Shown one piece after another: positions 23,451-32,106 of a stretch of 51,467 nt of DNA. How positions within the stretch are numbered: the first letter of the stretch is position 1; every line of letters begins with the position of its first letter. Below the pieces are notes generated by a model. It was not told the origin of the DNA, did not search any database, and saw only the letters and a program-made list of their open reading frames with translations. A program made the translations under genes and the position numbers. The DNA lies in the IMG/VR virus record IMGVR_UViG_3300028392_000087, positions 1 to 51,467 of that record, one strand, 5' to 3'. This DNA comes from a virus.

Positions 23451-23870
23451 TTAAAGACTTACAGCAATTAGATTTTTAATCTTATCGTTTGTAAGAGCCT
23501 CCACTTTGAACTCTTCAACAGCAATAGTATCAAGTGCATAACTAATTAAACCTTGATTACTATTAGGCATACTGATTGAATTGTACAATTCACCTGCTGA
23601 ACTCACTTGTTCTTTAATGTCTAATCCTAATAGTTGATTAAGACTAATTTCTTTGCTTCTAAAACCATCGCTAACAGCCTGTGAACAAGTAACTTGCTCT
23701 TGTGTACCATCTGCTTTTTTTAGAATAACTACTAATCGTCTGTCTGATGCAACTAGATTAGAAGGAATGAACTCAATGTTCCCACCTTTACCAATTGCAT
23801 TTGCTACTGTTCCTAATGATGTAGCGTTCACTGTTGCTTGTGCTTCACGCACTTTGAAATTTAGAGCCAT
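23451..23870 (-). CDS. Conserved-looking hypothetical protein (139 aa), first left-arm gene
   Basis: A 139-residue soluble protein (MALNFKVREAQATVNATSLG...) with a beta-rich centre (FIPSNLVASDRRLVVILKK). It is the first leftward gene next to the divergent control region and has its own terminator, so it is probably transcribed early and strongly as a single-gene unit. It may be a small nucleic-acid-binding or host-takeover protein, but no motif shows this. Confidence 0.75.
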   Translation of the reverse strand: MALNFKVREAQATVNATSLGTVANAIGKGGNIEFIPSNLVASDRRLVVILKKADGTQEQVTCSQAVSDGFRSKEISLNQLLGLDIKEQVSSAGELYNSISMPNSNQGLISYALDTIAVEEFKVEALTNDKIKNLIAVSL

Positions 23871-24216
23871 TTTGTTTGTTTTTTAATTATGAATGAAATA
23901 GTTAATGCGAACAAAGGGTTAAGACTGGAATTAGAAGGGTGTTGCCAAAAGAATAAAGCAATAACAATTGCCATTTTAAATTTGACTTGCTTTCACCATT
24001 CACTGGGGAATGCCCCCAACATCCCAAATTGCTCTGGGGGTTGCGATATGGTGAAGGCTCCCCTCCCATATATAAAGAGCCCCCAGTATTTTGGAAAAAA
24101 TTATTTTTTGAAGGCTCCACGTGGAACATATAGTCTGGTCATACGAAAGTTTTGTATATACAGTGTATGTTATTTCATACAAGCACAATGATAAGGTGTC
24201 TGTAATAACGGACATT

Positions 24217-24246
24217 TGGCTGAGTATAGAAATTTATACCCAGCCA
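24217..24246. other. Strong hairpin in the control region
   Basis: TGGCTGAGTATA and TATACCCAGCCA pair over 12 positions with one A-C mismatch around a six-base loop. There is no T-run, so an operator, origin structure or RNA element fits better than a terminator. Confidence 0.6.
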
Positions 24247-24337
24247 AAACTACTGAATTTGGCTGTGTTTCACTTCCTATGTTGGCAATGTTATCAATCA
24301 ATAAATAGGCATTTGTCAATCTATAGGTTTACTATTA

Positions 24338-24369
24338 TTTGGTTATGTCTTTACTTTTCCCTATCTTTG
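24338..24369 (+). promoter_or_regulatory. Host-type promoter of the GIY-YIG/HTH gene
   Basis: TTTG (24338-24341), 20 bases, then TATCTTTG (24362-24369) match the Bacteroidota -33/-7 consensus exactly. The expected start of transcription is about 24374-24377, roughly ten bases before the ATG at 24387. Confidence 0.8.
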
Positions 24370-24386
24370 TAAAAAAGTAAAGCTGT

Positions 24387-24857
24387 ATGATATATTTTAT
24401 TAAGCACACAGAGTATGTAAAGATTGGATATACAGACAACATTCAAAATAGACTAAGTCAATTACAAATAAGTTGTCCAGTTAAGTTGGATGTATTAGGA
24501 ATAATTGAAGGTACAACAGAGGATGAGTTTTTATATCATTTGAAGTTTGGCTATTTACATTCAAGTGGAGAATGGTTTAGACACACACTAGAACTTGATG
24601 AGTTTATTACCACTCTAAACAAAGATTTAATGTGGAAACATGGATTTGAACAACATGAGTCTAGTCCTATAGGTGTAATTAAATCTTGTAGATTAAAAAA
24701 CAACATAAGCATGGAAGAGCTTGGTAAAAAGCTAGGTGTAAGTAAACAATCCATAATGGATATGGAAACTAGAGATATGCAAGGAAGAATTTCTGTAAAT
24801 AGTATTGTAAAGGCTTTAGCTGCTATGGGATATAAATATCAACATAGAGCTATATAA
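24387..24857 (+). CDS. GIY-YIG (T5orf172/MUG113-like) nuclease fused to XRE-type HTH
   Basis: The 156-residue protein begins with MIYFIKHTEYVKIGYTDNIQ, a T5orf172-type GIY-YIG fold (IYFIK...VKIG, then R22 in NRLSQLQ), and carries GEWFRH near residue 70. Residues about 97-150 form an XRE-type helix-turn-helix (NNISMEELGKKLGVSKQSIM). A nuclease joined to a repressor-like DNA-binding domain, located in the divergent control region behind its own host promoter, suggests a regulator or a self-limiting selfish endonuclease. It could be the genetic switch of the arms. The domain calls are good; the role is inference. Confidence 0.85.
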   Translation: MIYFIKHTEYVKIGYTDNIQNRLSQLQISCPVKLDVLGIIEGTTEDEFLYHLKFGYLHSSGEWFRHTLELDEFITTLNKDLMWKHGFEQHESSPIGVIKSCRLKNNISMEELGKKLGVSKQSIMDMETRDMQGRISVNSIVKALAAMGYKYQHRAI

Positions 24858-25224
24858 CTTTACATATTGTCAGCTTATAGGTTTACATAATGTGTCTTAT
24901 TACACCCATTAAGGTATAATATTGTTCCTTATAGCACCCATTATACCTGAGAAGGTATAGTTTGCACCTATAAATTAAACTTTGCTCTCAATTATAATAT
25001 CTTGTTGTACTTAAATTATAATCCCTTGCAGAAAATAAATTTGGTAGTGTGAATTATATTACAGATTTTTGGGGGGGAATAAAAGGGGGGGCTGGTTAAA
25101 GATGTTGCTTATATATATTGTCTAATTAAATAATAGACAGCATAATATAGCAATAAGTCATTTGAATAATAAGAATAGTTATTTGTTGGTCTATAGATTA
25201 TGTATATCTTTGCATTAACTAATT
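24858..25224. other. Right-arm leader region: repeats, G-tracts, operator-like sites
   Basis: No gene is seen. Notable sequences are two CACCCATTA copies (about 24904 and 24936), ATACCT-GAGA-AGGTAT (a small hairpin near 24945-24960), two ATTATAAT copies, G-runs of seven (about 25065-25091), and the inverted repeat TGTCTA / TAGACA (25119-25139). The last lies about 45 bases upstream of the -33 box of the right-arm promoter and is a good operator candidate. Confidence 0.5.
25182..25212 (+). promoter_or_regulatory. Host-type promoter of the right-arm operon
   Basis: TTTG (25182-25185), exactly 19 bases, then TATCTTTG (25205-25212) is a full Bacteroidota consensus promoter. Transcription should begin near 25217-25220, leaving a leader of only a few bases before the ATG at 25225. 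Confidence 0.85.
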
Positions 25225-25578
25225 ATGGAAACTAAAGTTGTTATAGTACAAAAACTTAAAAAATCTGTTGAAGACAGTTATGCTTTAGCAGAGAAGTATT
25301 ATAGTTTGTTGTCTACATTGAATGAGTTGAAGCTTACACATAGGGAGATTCAGCTTATAGCCTTTACAGCAATTAAGGGTAATATAAGCTATGCTAACAT
25401 AAGAGAAGAGTTTTGTTCTAAATACAACACCACTCCTCCAACAATAAATAATATTATATCAAAGCTTAAGCGAATAGGTGTGTTAGTTAAGGATGGAACT
25501 AAGGTGAAGGTTAATCCAAGAATAATCCTTAACTTCGATAAAGATTTAGTGTTAGATATAAAGATAGTTCATGGATAA
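25225..25578 (+). CDS. Winged-helix (MarR-like) DNA-binding protein
   Basis: The 117-residue protein has the HTH pattern LTHREIQLIAFTAIKG followed by a recognition helix region TPPTINNIISKLKRIGVLVK and a wing (DGTKVKVNPRI), as in MarR-type regulators. The first 30 residues are a long helix suited to dimerisation. It is the first gene of the right arm, so it probably regulates its own promoter or the switch to late genes. It overlaps the next gene by eight bases. Confidence 0.72.
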   Translation: METKVVIVQKLKKSVEDSYALAEKYYSLLSTLNELKLTHREIQLIAFTAIKGNISYANIREEFCSKYNTTPPTINNIISKLKRIGVLVKDGTKVKVNPRIILNFDKDLVLDIKIVHG

Positions 25579-25924
25579 GCCAATAAGCATGTCTGTTAAA
25601 GACTACCTAGTTAGGACATTAGCAGTGAAGATACTTACAAGTGAGAAGATAGTTGAGACAGTGATCAATCATCAGTTTCAATCAGCCAATGAAGCAATGG
25701 ATTTAAACAATAGTGTGGAGATAGCTGGGTTTGGAAAGTTCTTCTTTAACAATAAAAAAGCAATTACACGTCTTAAGTCATTGGAAGTCAAGCTAATAGC
25801 TTTAACAAACATATTAAATGATGTAAATTCTTCTGAGAAAAGAAAGCATTCAGCTAGTGTTACAATAGAAAAGACTATAGCTCAAATTAAGTCACTAAAA
25901 GAAAGGACTAATGAAAAACATTAA
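25571..25924 (+). CDS. IHF/HU-like DNA-bending protein
   Basis: The 117-residue protein resembles IHF/HU subunits in its first 60 residues: helical N-terminus, then the characteristic SVEIAGFGKFFFNNKKA turn (about residues 49-65; GFGxF is the hallmark). A basic helical tail replaces the usual arm end. IHF-like genes beside terminase are a recurring feature of crAss-like phages. It may help genome packaging or compaction, or right-arm transcription. Confidence 0.82.
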   Translation: MDKPISMSVKDYLVRTLAVKILTSEKIVETVINHQFQSANEAMDLNNSVEIAGFGKFFFNNKKAITRLKSLEVKLIALTNILNDVNSSEKRKHSASVTIEKTIAQIKSLKERTNEKH

Positions 25925-26219
25925 CTTCTCTCAGGTGTATGAAGGCTGGAAAAACAACTTGTTTCCTTCTGCTCACATGAAGCCCCTTATTGAACAAGTG
26001 GCTAAAACTAGGTTGGAGATATGTAACGGTTGTTCCTTACATTCTAAGAACCATGGTACAACAAGACCAGATGATCATTGTACAGATTGTGGATGTACAT
26101 TGTCTGCTAAGGTGAGATGTCTATCTTGTGAGTGTCCATTAGAGGTTCCAAAGTGGATAGCAGTGATAGATTCCCTTGATAAAGAACATGAAATTAAAAA
26201 TGCACTCAATGGAAAATAA
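25911..26219 (+). CDS. Zinc-binding hypothetical protein (102 aa)
   Basis: A 102-residue protein with a dense cysteine array (CNGCSLH, then HCTDCGCTLSAKVRCLSCECP, about residues 38-82) that should bind one or two zinc ions. The helix before it (HMKPLIEQVAKTRLEICNGC) is typical of this phage family. Similar proteins lie near terminase genes in Bacteroidota phages; the function is unknown. Confidence 0.78.
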   Translation: MKNINFSQVYEGWKNNLFPSAHMKPLIEQVAKTRLEICNGCSLHSKNHGTTRPDDHCTDCGCTLSAKVRCLSCECPLEVPKWIAVIDSLDKEHEIKNALNGK

Positions 26220-26472
26220 TGATGTTACAATACAGAAGATTCCTTTAGATAATCTAATTGATATCCTCGTAGACTTGTATAACCATGGTGTAGATTATAT
26301 TGACATCATAGGCACTATGGGTGAAGATCAGGATTATATGGCTATAAGCTTTTGCAAAGACTATATGTCAGAAGAAGCTGCAGAGAAATTTGATGAGGTG
26401 CCTAACGTAATAACAGAGAAAGATATAACCAACTATAAACTGTCTGATGAAGACATAAATAATTTAATATGA
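26209..26472 (+). CDS. Hypothetical acidic protein (87 aa)
   Basis: I start at the ATG at 26209 (MENNDVTIQKIPLDNLIDIL), which overlaps the previous stop by 11 bases; upstream ATGs in the frame would overlap more. The protein is acidic, and LDNLIDILVDLYNHGVDYID is a pattern I recall from conserved phage proteins. Function unknown. Confidence 0.72.
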   Translation: MENNDVTIQKIPLDNLIDILVDLYNHGVDYIDIIGTMGEDQDYMAISFCKDYMSEEAAEKFDEVPNVITEKDITNYKLSDEDINNLI

Positions 26473-26648
26473 ACCCAGCAGTAGAAGCATGGATTGTTAT
26501 TGAGAAGCTTGCAGCATTATGTGCTACACCAGGCATTTCAGAAGATGTACAAAAAGAAGCAAACAGCACTATTCAAAAGCTATTAGCTGATGTTATTAAA
26601 CCAGGCTTAAGCAAGTTAGTGGCTACAGGAGCTGGGCTTATTGTATAA
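26469..26648 (+). CDS. Small hypothetical protein (59 aa)
   Basis: The frame MNPAVEAWIVIEKLAALCAT is bound to the gene upstream by an ATGA overlap and ends VATGAGLIV. It is helical and mildly hydrophobic. It fills a gap that would otherwise be empty in the operon. Function unknown. Confidence 0.7.
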   Translation: MNPAVEAWIVIEKLAALCATPGISEDVQKEANSTIQKLLADVIKPGLSKLVATGAGLIV

Positions 26649-26658
26649 ATATAAATGT

Positions 26659-26940
26659 ATGAACAAGAGGAACCATTATAATGAGGTGATTCATATTCTC
26701 CAAGAACTGCACAAAACCTATCCAACATACAACTTGGGTAAGCACCTTGCAACAGCTCTTGATGAATATGGGGATGTATGGGGAATGACAGACAAGGAGT
26801 TAGAATATGCTTTGTATAAGTATAAGTCACAATTAGAAATGGATGTTCCACATACAGATGAGAGTGAACTTGATAAGATTATAAAAGATGGAATGGATTT
26901 GGATAACATCCTTAAGCAGGATGACGAAGAAGAATATTAA
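26659..26940 (+). CDS. Hypothetical acidic protein (93 aa)
   Basis: Starting at the ATG at 26659 (MNKRNHYNEVIHILQELHKT), the protein resembles a type of small helical protein with the phrase LGKHLATALDEYGDVWGMTD, seen next to terminase genes in Bacteroidota phages as far as I recall. The C-terminus is strongly acidic. Function unknown. Confidence 0.75.
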   Translation: MNKRNHYNEVIHILQELHKTYPTYNLGKHLATALDEYGDVWGMTDKELEYALYKYKSQLEMDVPHTDESELDKIIKDGMDLDNILKQDDEEEY

Positions 26941-26950
26941 TTAATTACAT

Positions 26951-27283
26951 ATGGCAACAGCTAAAAAAGCTCTTCTCATTGAATATGAGTTGGAGTTTCT
27001 AGAAACGAAACTACAAGAGCTAAAAGATTATATACAAGCAAACCCTTTTTCTGCACTAGCTGATAGAATGGCTTGGAAGGAAACAAAAGGGGGAGGAGCT
27101 ATTCCTATTTGTATAGCTAATAAGGAAGCTCAAAGAAAAGATCTTACACAAGCTCTTAAAGACTATGCTGAAATTCTTAGAACAGTGGATAGTATGAGAG
27201 AGAAAGAAGAATCAAAGGTGGAAGTGAGAGGTAAAGGAGAACTTAGCACAATGGCTGAAGACTTCTTAAAGAATAGAAAATGA
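26951..27283 (+). CDS. Candidate small terminase subunit (110 aa)
   Basis: The 110-residue helical protein (MATAKKALLIEYELEFLETK) lies immediately before TerL and overlaps it by four bases (ATGA), the usual position of the small terminase, which recognises the packaging site. A long coiled-coil-like first helix and a basic middle fit, but no HTH is clear and I do not recognise a TerS family. The position is the main support. Confidence 0.55.
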   Translation: MATAKKALLIEYELEFLETKLQELKDYIQANPFSALADRMAWKETKGGGAIPICIANKEAQRKDLTQALKDYAEILRTVDSMREKEESKVEVRGKGELSTMAEDFLKNRK

Positions 27284-29301
27284 GTCTACAGAGTATAGAT
27301 TATAAAGATTGGTTTATAAATCAGAAGCGTATTCCTGATAAAAATAGTGAAGAGTTCAAAGAGTTCTTTGACTTTCATAAAAGTTTATGTTTAGATGGAG
27401 CAATGATGGATGGGGTTTATATTAACCCCTTTTTGTATTGGCACCTAAACATGTGGCACACAGAGGTGGATGTTATAGATGATAGAGGTCGTATATCTCA
27501 GAAGTATGCCAATCCCTTTCTTAGGGACAATGAGTGGGTGATTACCAATGAGATAGATAGGGCACAGAATGAAAAGAAAGGACTATTAATACTTGGTATT
27601 AGACGTTTGGCTAAATCTGTTATAGAAGCATCGTATGTATCTTGGGGTGCAACATTTGATGAGAACTCACAGAACATCATATCAGGCTTAAATGCCCCAG
27701 ATATTAAACTAATTACAGATAAGATTGATAAGGGCCTCAACTTCCTTCCTGAAGCTTGGAGGTGGCAAAGAATTGAAGATAACTGGAAGAACCAGGTGAC
27801 ACTTGGTATAAAGACTAAGTCTGGTGAACGTATTCCTTTCTCTTCCATTCTTATTCGTAACCTTGATGAAGGTAATAATGAGGAAGCAATTGCAGGTACA
27901 AAACCACGTAAACTAATTATAGATGAAATTGGTAAAGGATCTTTCCTTAGAGGTTTACAAGCTGCCATTCCAGGTTTTACAACACCTTATGGTTGGGGAT
28001 GTTCTCCAATTCTTACTGGTACTGGGGGTGATATGAAGAAATTCATGGATGCTAAATCCCTTATGTTTGATGTAGAGAATTTCAACTTCCTGCATTATAA
28101 TAATGAGAAAGATACACAGAGAGTTCATGGGCTGTTCATTGGGCACAAGTATAGAATGGAAGCTAAGGAAGAATCTACACTAGGAGCTTTCTTAAATAAA
28201 GACCAAGATTCAGAGCTTCATAATGTAAAGATGTTAGTCTCTAATGAAGAGAAAGCTACAGAGATTACAGAGAACAACTTAAACAGACTTAAAAAAGCTG
28301 GAGATAGAATTGCCTATTTAAAAGAGAAGATGTATTACCCACAGGAAGTGGATGATATATTCTTAAATGAAGATACCAACATCTTCGATATTGAGATAGC
28401 AAAAAGACAGAAGTCTAGATTGTTACAGCAAGAGCGTACAGGTACACCTGTTATTCTATTTGCTGATGAGACAGCTATTAAGCATGAGTTTACAGATAAG
28501 CTTCCTATATCCAATTTCCCTTTAAAGAATAGTGATGCAAAGGATGCTCCTGTAGTTATATATGAGTTTCCTATAGAAAACCCTCCTTATGGATTGTATG
28601 TAGCTGGGGTGGATCCATATAGACAGGGTAAGTCTGCATATTCAAGTTCATTAGGATCTGTCTATGTATATAAAAGAATGCATGATCTCACTGGTGAGAA
28701 ATACCAGGATATGTTTGTAGCTTCTTATTGTGCTAGACCTGATAAGAAAGAAACTTGGGAAGAACAAGCTAGATTGCTTATTAAGTATTATAATGCTAGA
28801 ACACTGTGTGAGAATGATGATATATCATTTATTGAATATATGAAAGCTAAAGGAGATGCTCACTATCTAGAGAAACAACCTCAATGGCTTATGGAGATTG
28901 TTCCTAACACAACAGTTAAAAGAGAATATGGAATTCATCGTTCTAGTCAGAAGATAATTGACTACCTTCACACATGCTTGAAGAAGTATATGGAAGAAGT
29001 TATATTTAAAGATAAGGATGAGAATGGTAATATTATAAGAGAGGTGATGGGTGTTCATAAGATATTTGATCCTGTTCTTCTTGAAGAGATTATACAATAT
29101 AATGATCAGGGTAACTTTGATAGGATCATTGCTGCAGAACTAGCTATTGCACAAGCACTTAAGATGGATCCTATCATGGGTAGGATTGGAGGATCAGGAG
29201 ATGAGAGAGTAAAAGCAATGTTTGTTAAGAATAAAAACAATCAATTGTTCACAGAGTCTAGAGGACTATTTAATACTAAAAAACGTAAACTGTTTACATA
29301 A
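27280..29301 (+). CDS. terL: Terminase large subunit (TerL)
   Basis: The 673-residue protein has an ATPase domain with a variant Walker A GIRRLAKSV (106-114), Walker B KLIIDEIG (211-218) and coupling motif TGTGG (246-250), followed by an RNase H-type nuclease domain beginning YVAGVDPYRQGKSAYS (first catalytic Asp), with CENDD further on. It drives DNA into the prohead through the portal and cuts the concatemer. The R-rich Walker A is of the kind seen in crAss-like phages. It sits between the candidate TerS and, after one small insert, the portal. Confidence 0.95.
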   Translation: MSLQSIDYKDWFINQKRIPDKNSEEFKEFFDFHKSLCLDGAMMDGVYINPFLYWHLNMWHTEVDVIDDRGRISQKYANPFLRDNEWVITNEIDRAQNEKKGLLILGIRRLAKSVIEASYVSWGATFDENSQNIISGLNAPDIKLITDKIDKGLNFLPEAWRWQRIEDNWKNQVTLGIKTKSGERIPFSSILIRNLDEGNNEEAIAGTKPRKLIIDEIGKGSFLRGLQAAIPGFTTPYGWGCSPILTGTGGDMKKFMDAKSLMFDVENFNFLHYNNEKDTQRVHGLFIGHKYRMEAKEESTLGAFLNKDQDSELHNVKMLVSNEEKATEITENNLNRLKKAGDRIAYLKEKMYYPQEVDDIFLNEDTNIFDIEIAKRQKSRLLQQERTGTPVILFADETAIKHEFTDKLPISNFPLKNSDAKDAPVVIYEFPIENPPYGLYVAGVDPYRQGKSAYSSSLGSVYVYKRMHDLTGEKYQDMFVASYCARPDKKETWEEQARLLIKYYNARTLCENDDISFIEYMKAKGDAHYLEKQPQWLMEIVPNTTVKREYGIHRSSQKIIDYLHTCLKKYMEEVIFKDKDENGNIIREVMGVHKIFDPVLLEEIIQYNDQGNFDRIIAAELAIAQALKMDPIMGRIGGSGDERVKAMFVKNKNNQLFTESRGLFNTKKRKLFT

Positions 29302-29537
29302 TGGAATTTACATATAATGGTTGGATGAAATATACTCCTAACTGGAATGGTGTTAAAGATTATACAGAAAAAATAGAGAGTATAGAAGATTTTTTAGAAG
29401 AAGATATTTTTTCTATAATAAATAGAGAATTTTACCAAACACATGGATCAAAAGAAATATGTAATTTTTTATACAAAGAAACTTTTTTAAAAAAATTAAT
29501 TAAAGGTTTTAAAAAAATAATTAAATGGCAATTATAA
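29301..29537 (+). CDS. Hypothetical protein inserted between TerL and portal (78 aa)
   Basis: A 78-residue protein (MEFTYNGWMKYTPNWNGVKD) with a basic, Phe/Leu-rich C-terminus (FLKKLIKGFKKIIKW). Its codons are almost purely A/T at third positions, more so than TerL or portal, and it overlaps both by one and 13 bases. This looks like a late acquisition. Function unknown. Confidence 0.65.
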   Translation: MEFTYNGWMKYTPNWNGVKDYTEKIESIEDFLEEDIFSIINREFYQTHGSKEICNFLYKETFLKKLIKGFKKIIKWQL

Positions 29538-32104
29538 GATATACGAAAGATGCAACAATTAGGTATGCCTATTTGAACATATTTCCTGATCAGTTTAAAA
29601 CTGACAAAGAAAAACAAGATGAGAGCTGGGTGAAGAACACAATGGATTATTTTGCAAACAAAGCTTACGCTGAGTATGTAAAGAACAGAGATACATTTGT
29701 AAAGAACTATGATCTTATTAAAGGTATTCTTCGCCCAGAGGATTTTTATCAAGATGCTCAGGTGAGAAGCTTTACAGATGTACTTACATCTGATTTAGAA
29801 CTACCAGCCTATGTGAAGATGTATTCCATCATCACAACACCTATTAATGAACTGATTGGGGAAATATCTAAAAGACCTGATGCATTTCGTGTAAAAGCTT
29901 TTGATAGTGATAGTCAATCTGAAGAGCTTGAATTTAAAACAGGTATATTACAAGAATATGTAATTAATCAAGCTAAACAACAGATTCAAGAAAAAGCTGC
30001 ATTACAAGGACAACAAATAGATGATGAGCAGTTACAGCAAATGACAATGGATGAGGTGAAGGATGAACTTGATTCATATACATCTATTGCTGAGAAGTGG
30101 GCTAACCACGTACTCACTGCTGAGAAAGCTGAGTTTAACACAAAAGAAAAGAGTGAAGATAGCTTTAGGGATCTTTTAATCTCTGCTAGAGAGTTCTTTC
30201 ATATATATGAAGACAACTCAAAGACTGGATTTAATATAGAGGTGGCTAACCCAAAGAATACATGGTTTCTTACAACACCAGATAGAAAATATGTTTCAGA
30301 TCCTACAGGTAGAGCACAAGGAGCATATGCTGCTGGTATAGTTCAAGTGATGGAGCTTTCTGAAATCATTGAGAGTATTCCTGATTTAACTAAAGATGAG
30401 ATAGATCACTTACGTTCTTCTCTTCAGGATTATGGTCTTATTAATGTACGTGAGTCTAACCTTGGTAATCCAGATGCAGTTCCTGGACAAGATTCAGTGA
30501 TGTATGACACATATGATCCTCTTGTTCTACAGACAAGAATGATGATTGAGTCTGAGATGAAAGAGAACAACGATGGACTTAAAGACTTCTTAGGACTAAC
30601 GTCTAATGTTAGTAGCTTTGGTTATAAGTATGTTGTTGTAAGAGCTTATTGGATTAGTAAGAAGAAGATAGGTAAACTTATCTATTTAGATGAAATGGGC
30701 AATGAGCAATCTATGCTTGTTGATGAGAATTATAAGAGTAAGACTCTTCCTACAGAACAATCATTAGAATGGGGATGGATTAACCAATGGTATCAAGGAA
30801 TAAAAATTGGACCAGACATCTATCATATTAAACCATATAAACTTTTAAACTATTGCCCTATTATAGGACTAGTTCATGAGGTGAAGAATACAGAAGCTAA
30901 AAGCTTAGTAGACTTAATGAAACCTTTCCAAGTGTTATACAACGTTTGTATGAATCAGTTATACAAGCTTCTTGAGAAAGAGGTGGGTAAAGTTTATCTT
31001 ACATCTATCAGACACATCCCTATTCCAAAAGATGGTGATGCCCAAGATGCTTTAGATATATGGGAAATGGAAGCTCGTAATAGAGGAGTGATGTTTATTG
31101 ATGATAGTCCTGAGAATTTAAAAAGTCCTAGCTCATTTAATCAATTTAGAGATATTGATCTTACACGTACGCAGGAGATTCAATCTAGATATAATCTAGC
31201 TATGCAATTAAAGAATGAGTGTTGGGAACTAATTGGTATGTCCAAGCAAAGACTAGGATCTGTATCAGCTAGTGAATCAGCCACAGGAACTAATGCTGCT
31301 ATTACACAAAGCTATTCTCAAACAGAACCTTTGTTTGTAGCCCATGAATATGTTCTTGGTCAATTATATCAAGCAATGATTGATGCTTCTTTATATATAG
31401 AGAGTCAAAAGCCTCAGTCTACTATTTCTTATATTACATCTGAAGGAGAATCTGCTTTTGTACAGGTGAATGGTTCTGAGCTTAAGTTCAGAGACCTTAA
31501 AGTGTTCTTAACTAACAGACCAGAAGATAAGAAAATGTTTGATGAGATTAGAGGATTGTCTCAAGCAGTTATACAAAATGGTGGAAGTCTTCATGACATC
31601 ATTGAATTATACACAACTAACTCTGTACGTCAGATGAAGAAAGTGTTTAAGACATTGAAAGATAAGCAAGACCAAATGCAACAACAACAAGCTCAACAGC
31701 AACAACAGCAGCTTGATCAACAGCAAAAACAATCTGAAGCTCAAATTGCAGCTGCTCAACAAGCTCAACAAGAGAAACAAGCTCATGATGATTATCAGAA
31801 TGAACTTGACAGAATCAATAAGGTGCAGATAGCAATGATTGCTGCTGAATCTAAAGGAGCTGCTCTTCCAGATTTAAATGCAAATGCAACACCTGATGTA
31901 TTGGAAACCAGCAAGTTAGCTCATGACCAAATGAAAGCTGCTAAAGATTATGAGATTAAAATGTCTCAGATCCAAGCTCAGAATAAGCAGAACAATGACA
32001 AGATGCAAATAGAAAGAGAGAAGCTACAAGTGGCTAGAGAGAATCAGGCAAACGATTTAGCAGTGGCTAAAGAGAATGCCAAGGGTAGGAATAAAACTAA
32101 ATAA
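29525..32104 (+). CDS. Portal protein
   Basis: The 859-residue length, the position after TerL and the composition fit a crAss-like portal. The N-terminal half contains ITTPINELIGEISKRPDAFR (about residues 101-120), and the core has a typical VLYNVCMNQLYKLLEKEVGK helix. The C-terminal 150 residues are glutamine-rich coiled coil (about residues 718-755 and 815-855), which may line the inside of the capsid. It forms the ring through which DNA enters and leaves. Confidence 0.88.
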   Translation: MAIIRYTKDATIRYAYLNIFPDQFKTDKEKQDESWVKNTMDYFANKAYAEYVKNRDTFVKNYDLIKGILRPEDFYQDAQVRSFTDVLTSDLELPAYVKMYSIITTPINELIGEISKRPDAFRVKAFDSDSQSEELEFKTGILQEYVINQAKQQIQEKAALQGQQIDDEQLQQMTMDEVKDELDSYTSIAEKWANHVLTAEKAEFNTKEKSEDSFRDLLISAREFFHIYEDNSKTGFNIEVANPKNTWFLTTPDRKYVSDPTGRAQGAYAAGIVQVMELSEIIESIPDLTKDEIDHLRSSLQDYGLINVRESNLGNPDAVPGQDSVMYDTYDPLVLQTRMMIESEMKENNDGLKDFLGLTSNVSSFGYKYVVVRAYWISKKKIGKLIYLDEMGNEQSMLVDENYKSKTLPTEQSLEWGWINQWYQGIKIGPDIYHIKPYKLLNYCPIIGLVHEVKNTEAKSLVDLMKPFQVLYNVCMNQLYKLLEKEVGKVYLTSIRHIPIPKDGDAQDALDIWEMEARNRGVMFIDDSPENLKSPSSFNQFRDIDLTRTQEIQSRYNLAMQLKNECWELIGMSKQRLGSVSASESATGTNAAITQSYSQTEPLFVAHEYVLGQLYQAMIDASLYIESQKPQSTISYITSEGESAFVQVNGSELKFRDLKVFLTNRPEDKKMFDEIRGLSQAVIQNGGSLHDIIELYTTNSVRQMKKVFKTLKDKQDQMQQQQAQQQQQQLDQQQKQSEAQIAAAQQAQQEKQAHDDYQNELDRINKVQIAMIAAESKGAALPDLNANATPDVLETSKLAHDQMKAAKDYEIKMSQIQAQNKQNNDKMQIEREKLQVARENQANDLAVAKENAKGRNKTK

Positions 32105-32106
32105 TT

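Larger units (their letters stand above)
23871..24386. other. Divergent control region between left and right arms
   Basis: This 516-base region separates leftward and rightward genes. It is GC-richer than its surroundings at 24000-24120 and has nested repeats there: CTGGGGG (24034-24040) with CCCCCAG (about 24085-24091) outside ATATGG / CCATAT, and the direct repeat TGAAGGCTCC near 24051 and 24109. Further right are TGTCTG/CGGACA with a six-base loop (about 24198-24215) and the hairpin at 24217-24246. No frame here looks like a gene. Origin, operator or attenuator functions are all possible. Confidence 0.5.

Noticed and set aside
23889-24191. Plus-strand frame of 100 codons in the divergent region
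   Set aside because: It overlaps hairpins and repeats, shows no domain, and another frame on the opposite strand is equally open; chance opening in the GC-richer part.
27498-27968. Minus-strand frame of 156 codons inside TerL
   Set aside because: It is antisense to conserved ATPase motifs of TerL and has no operon partners.
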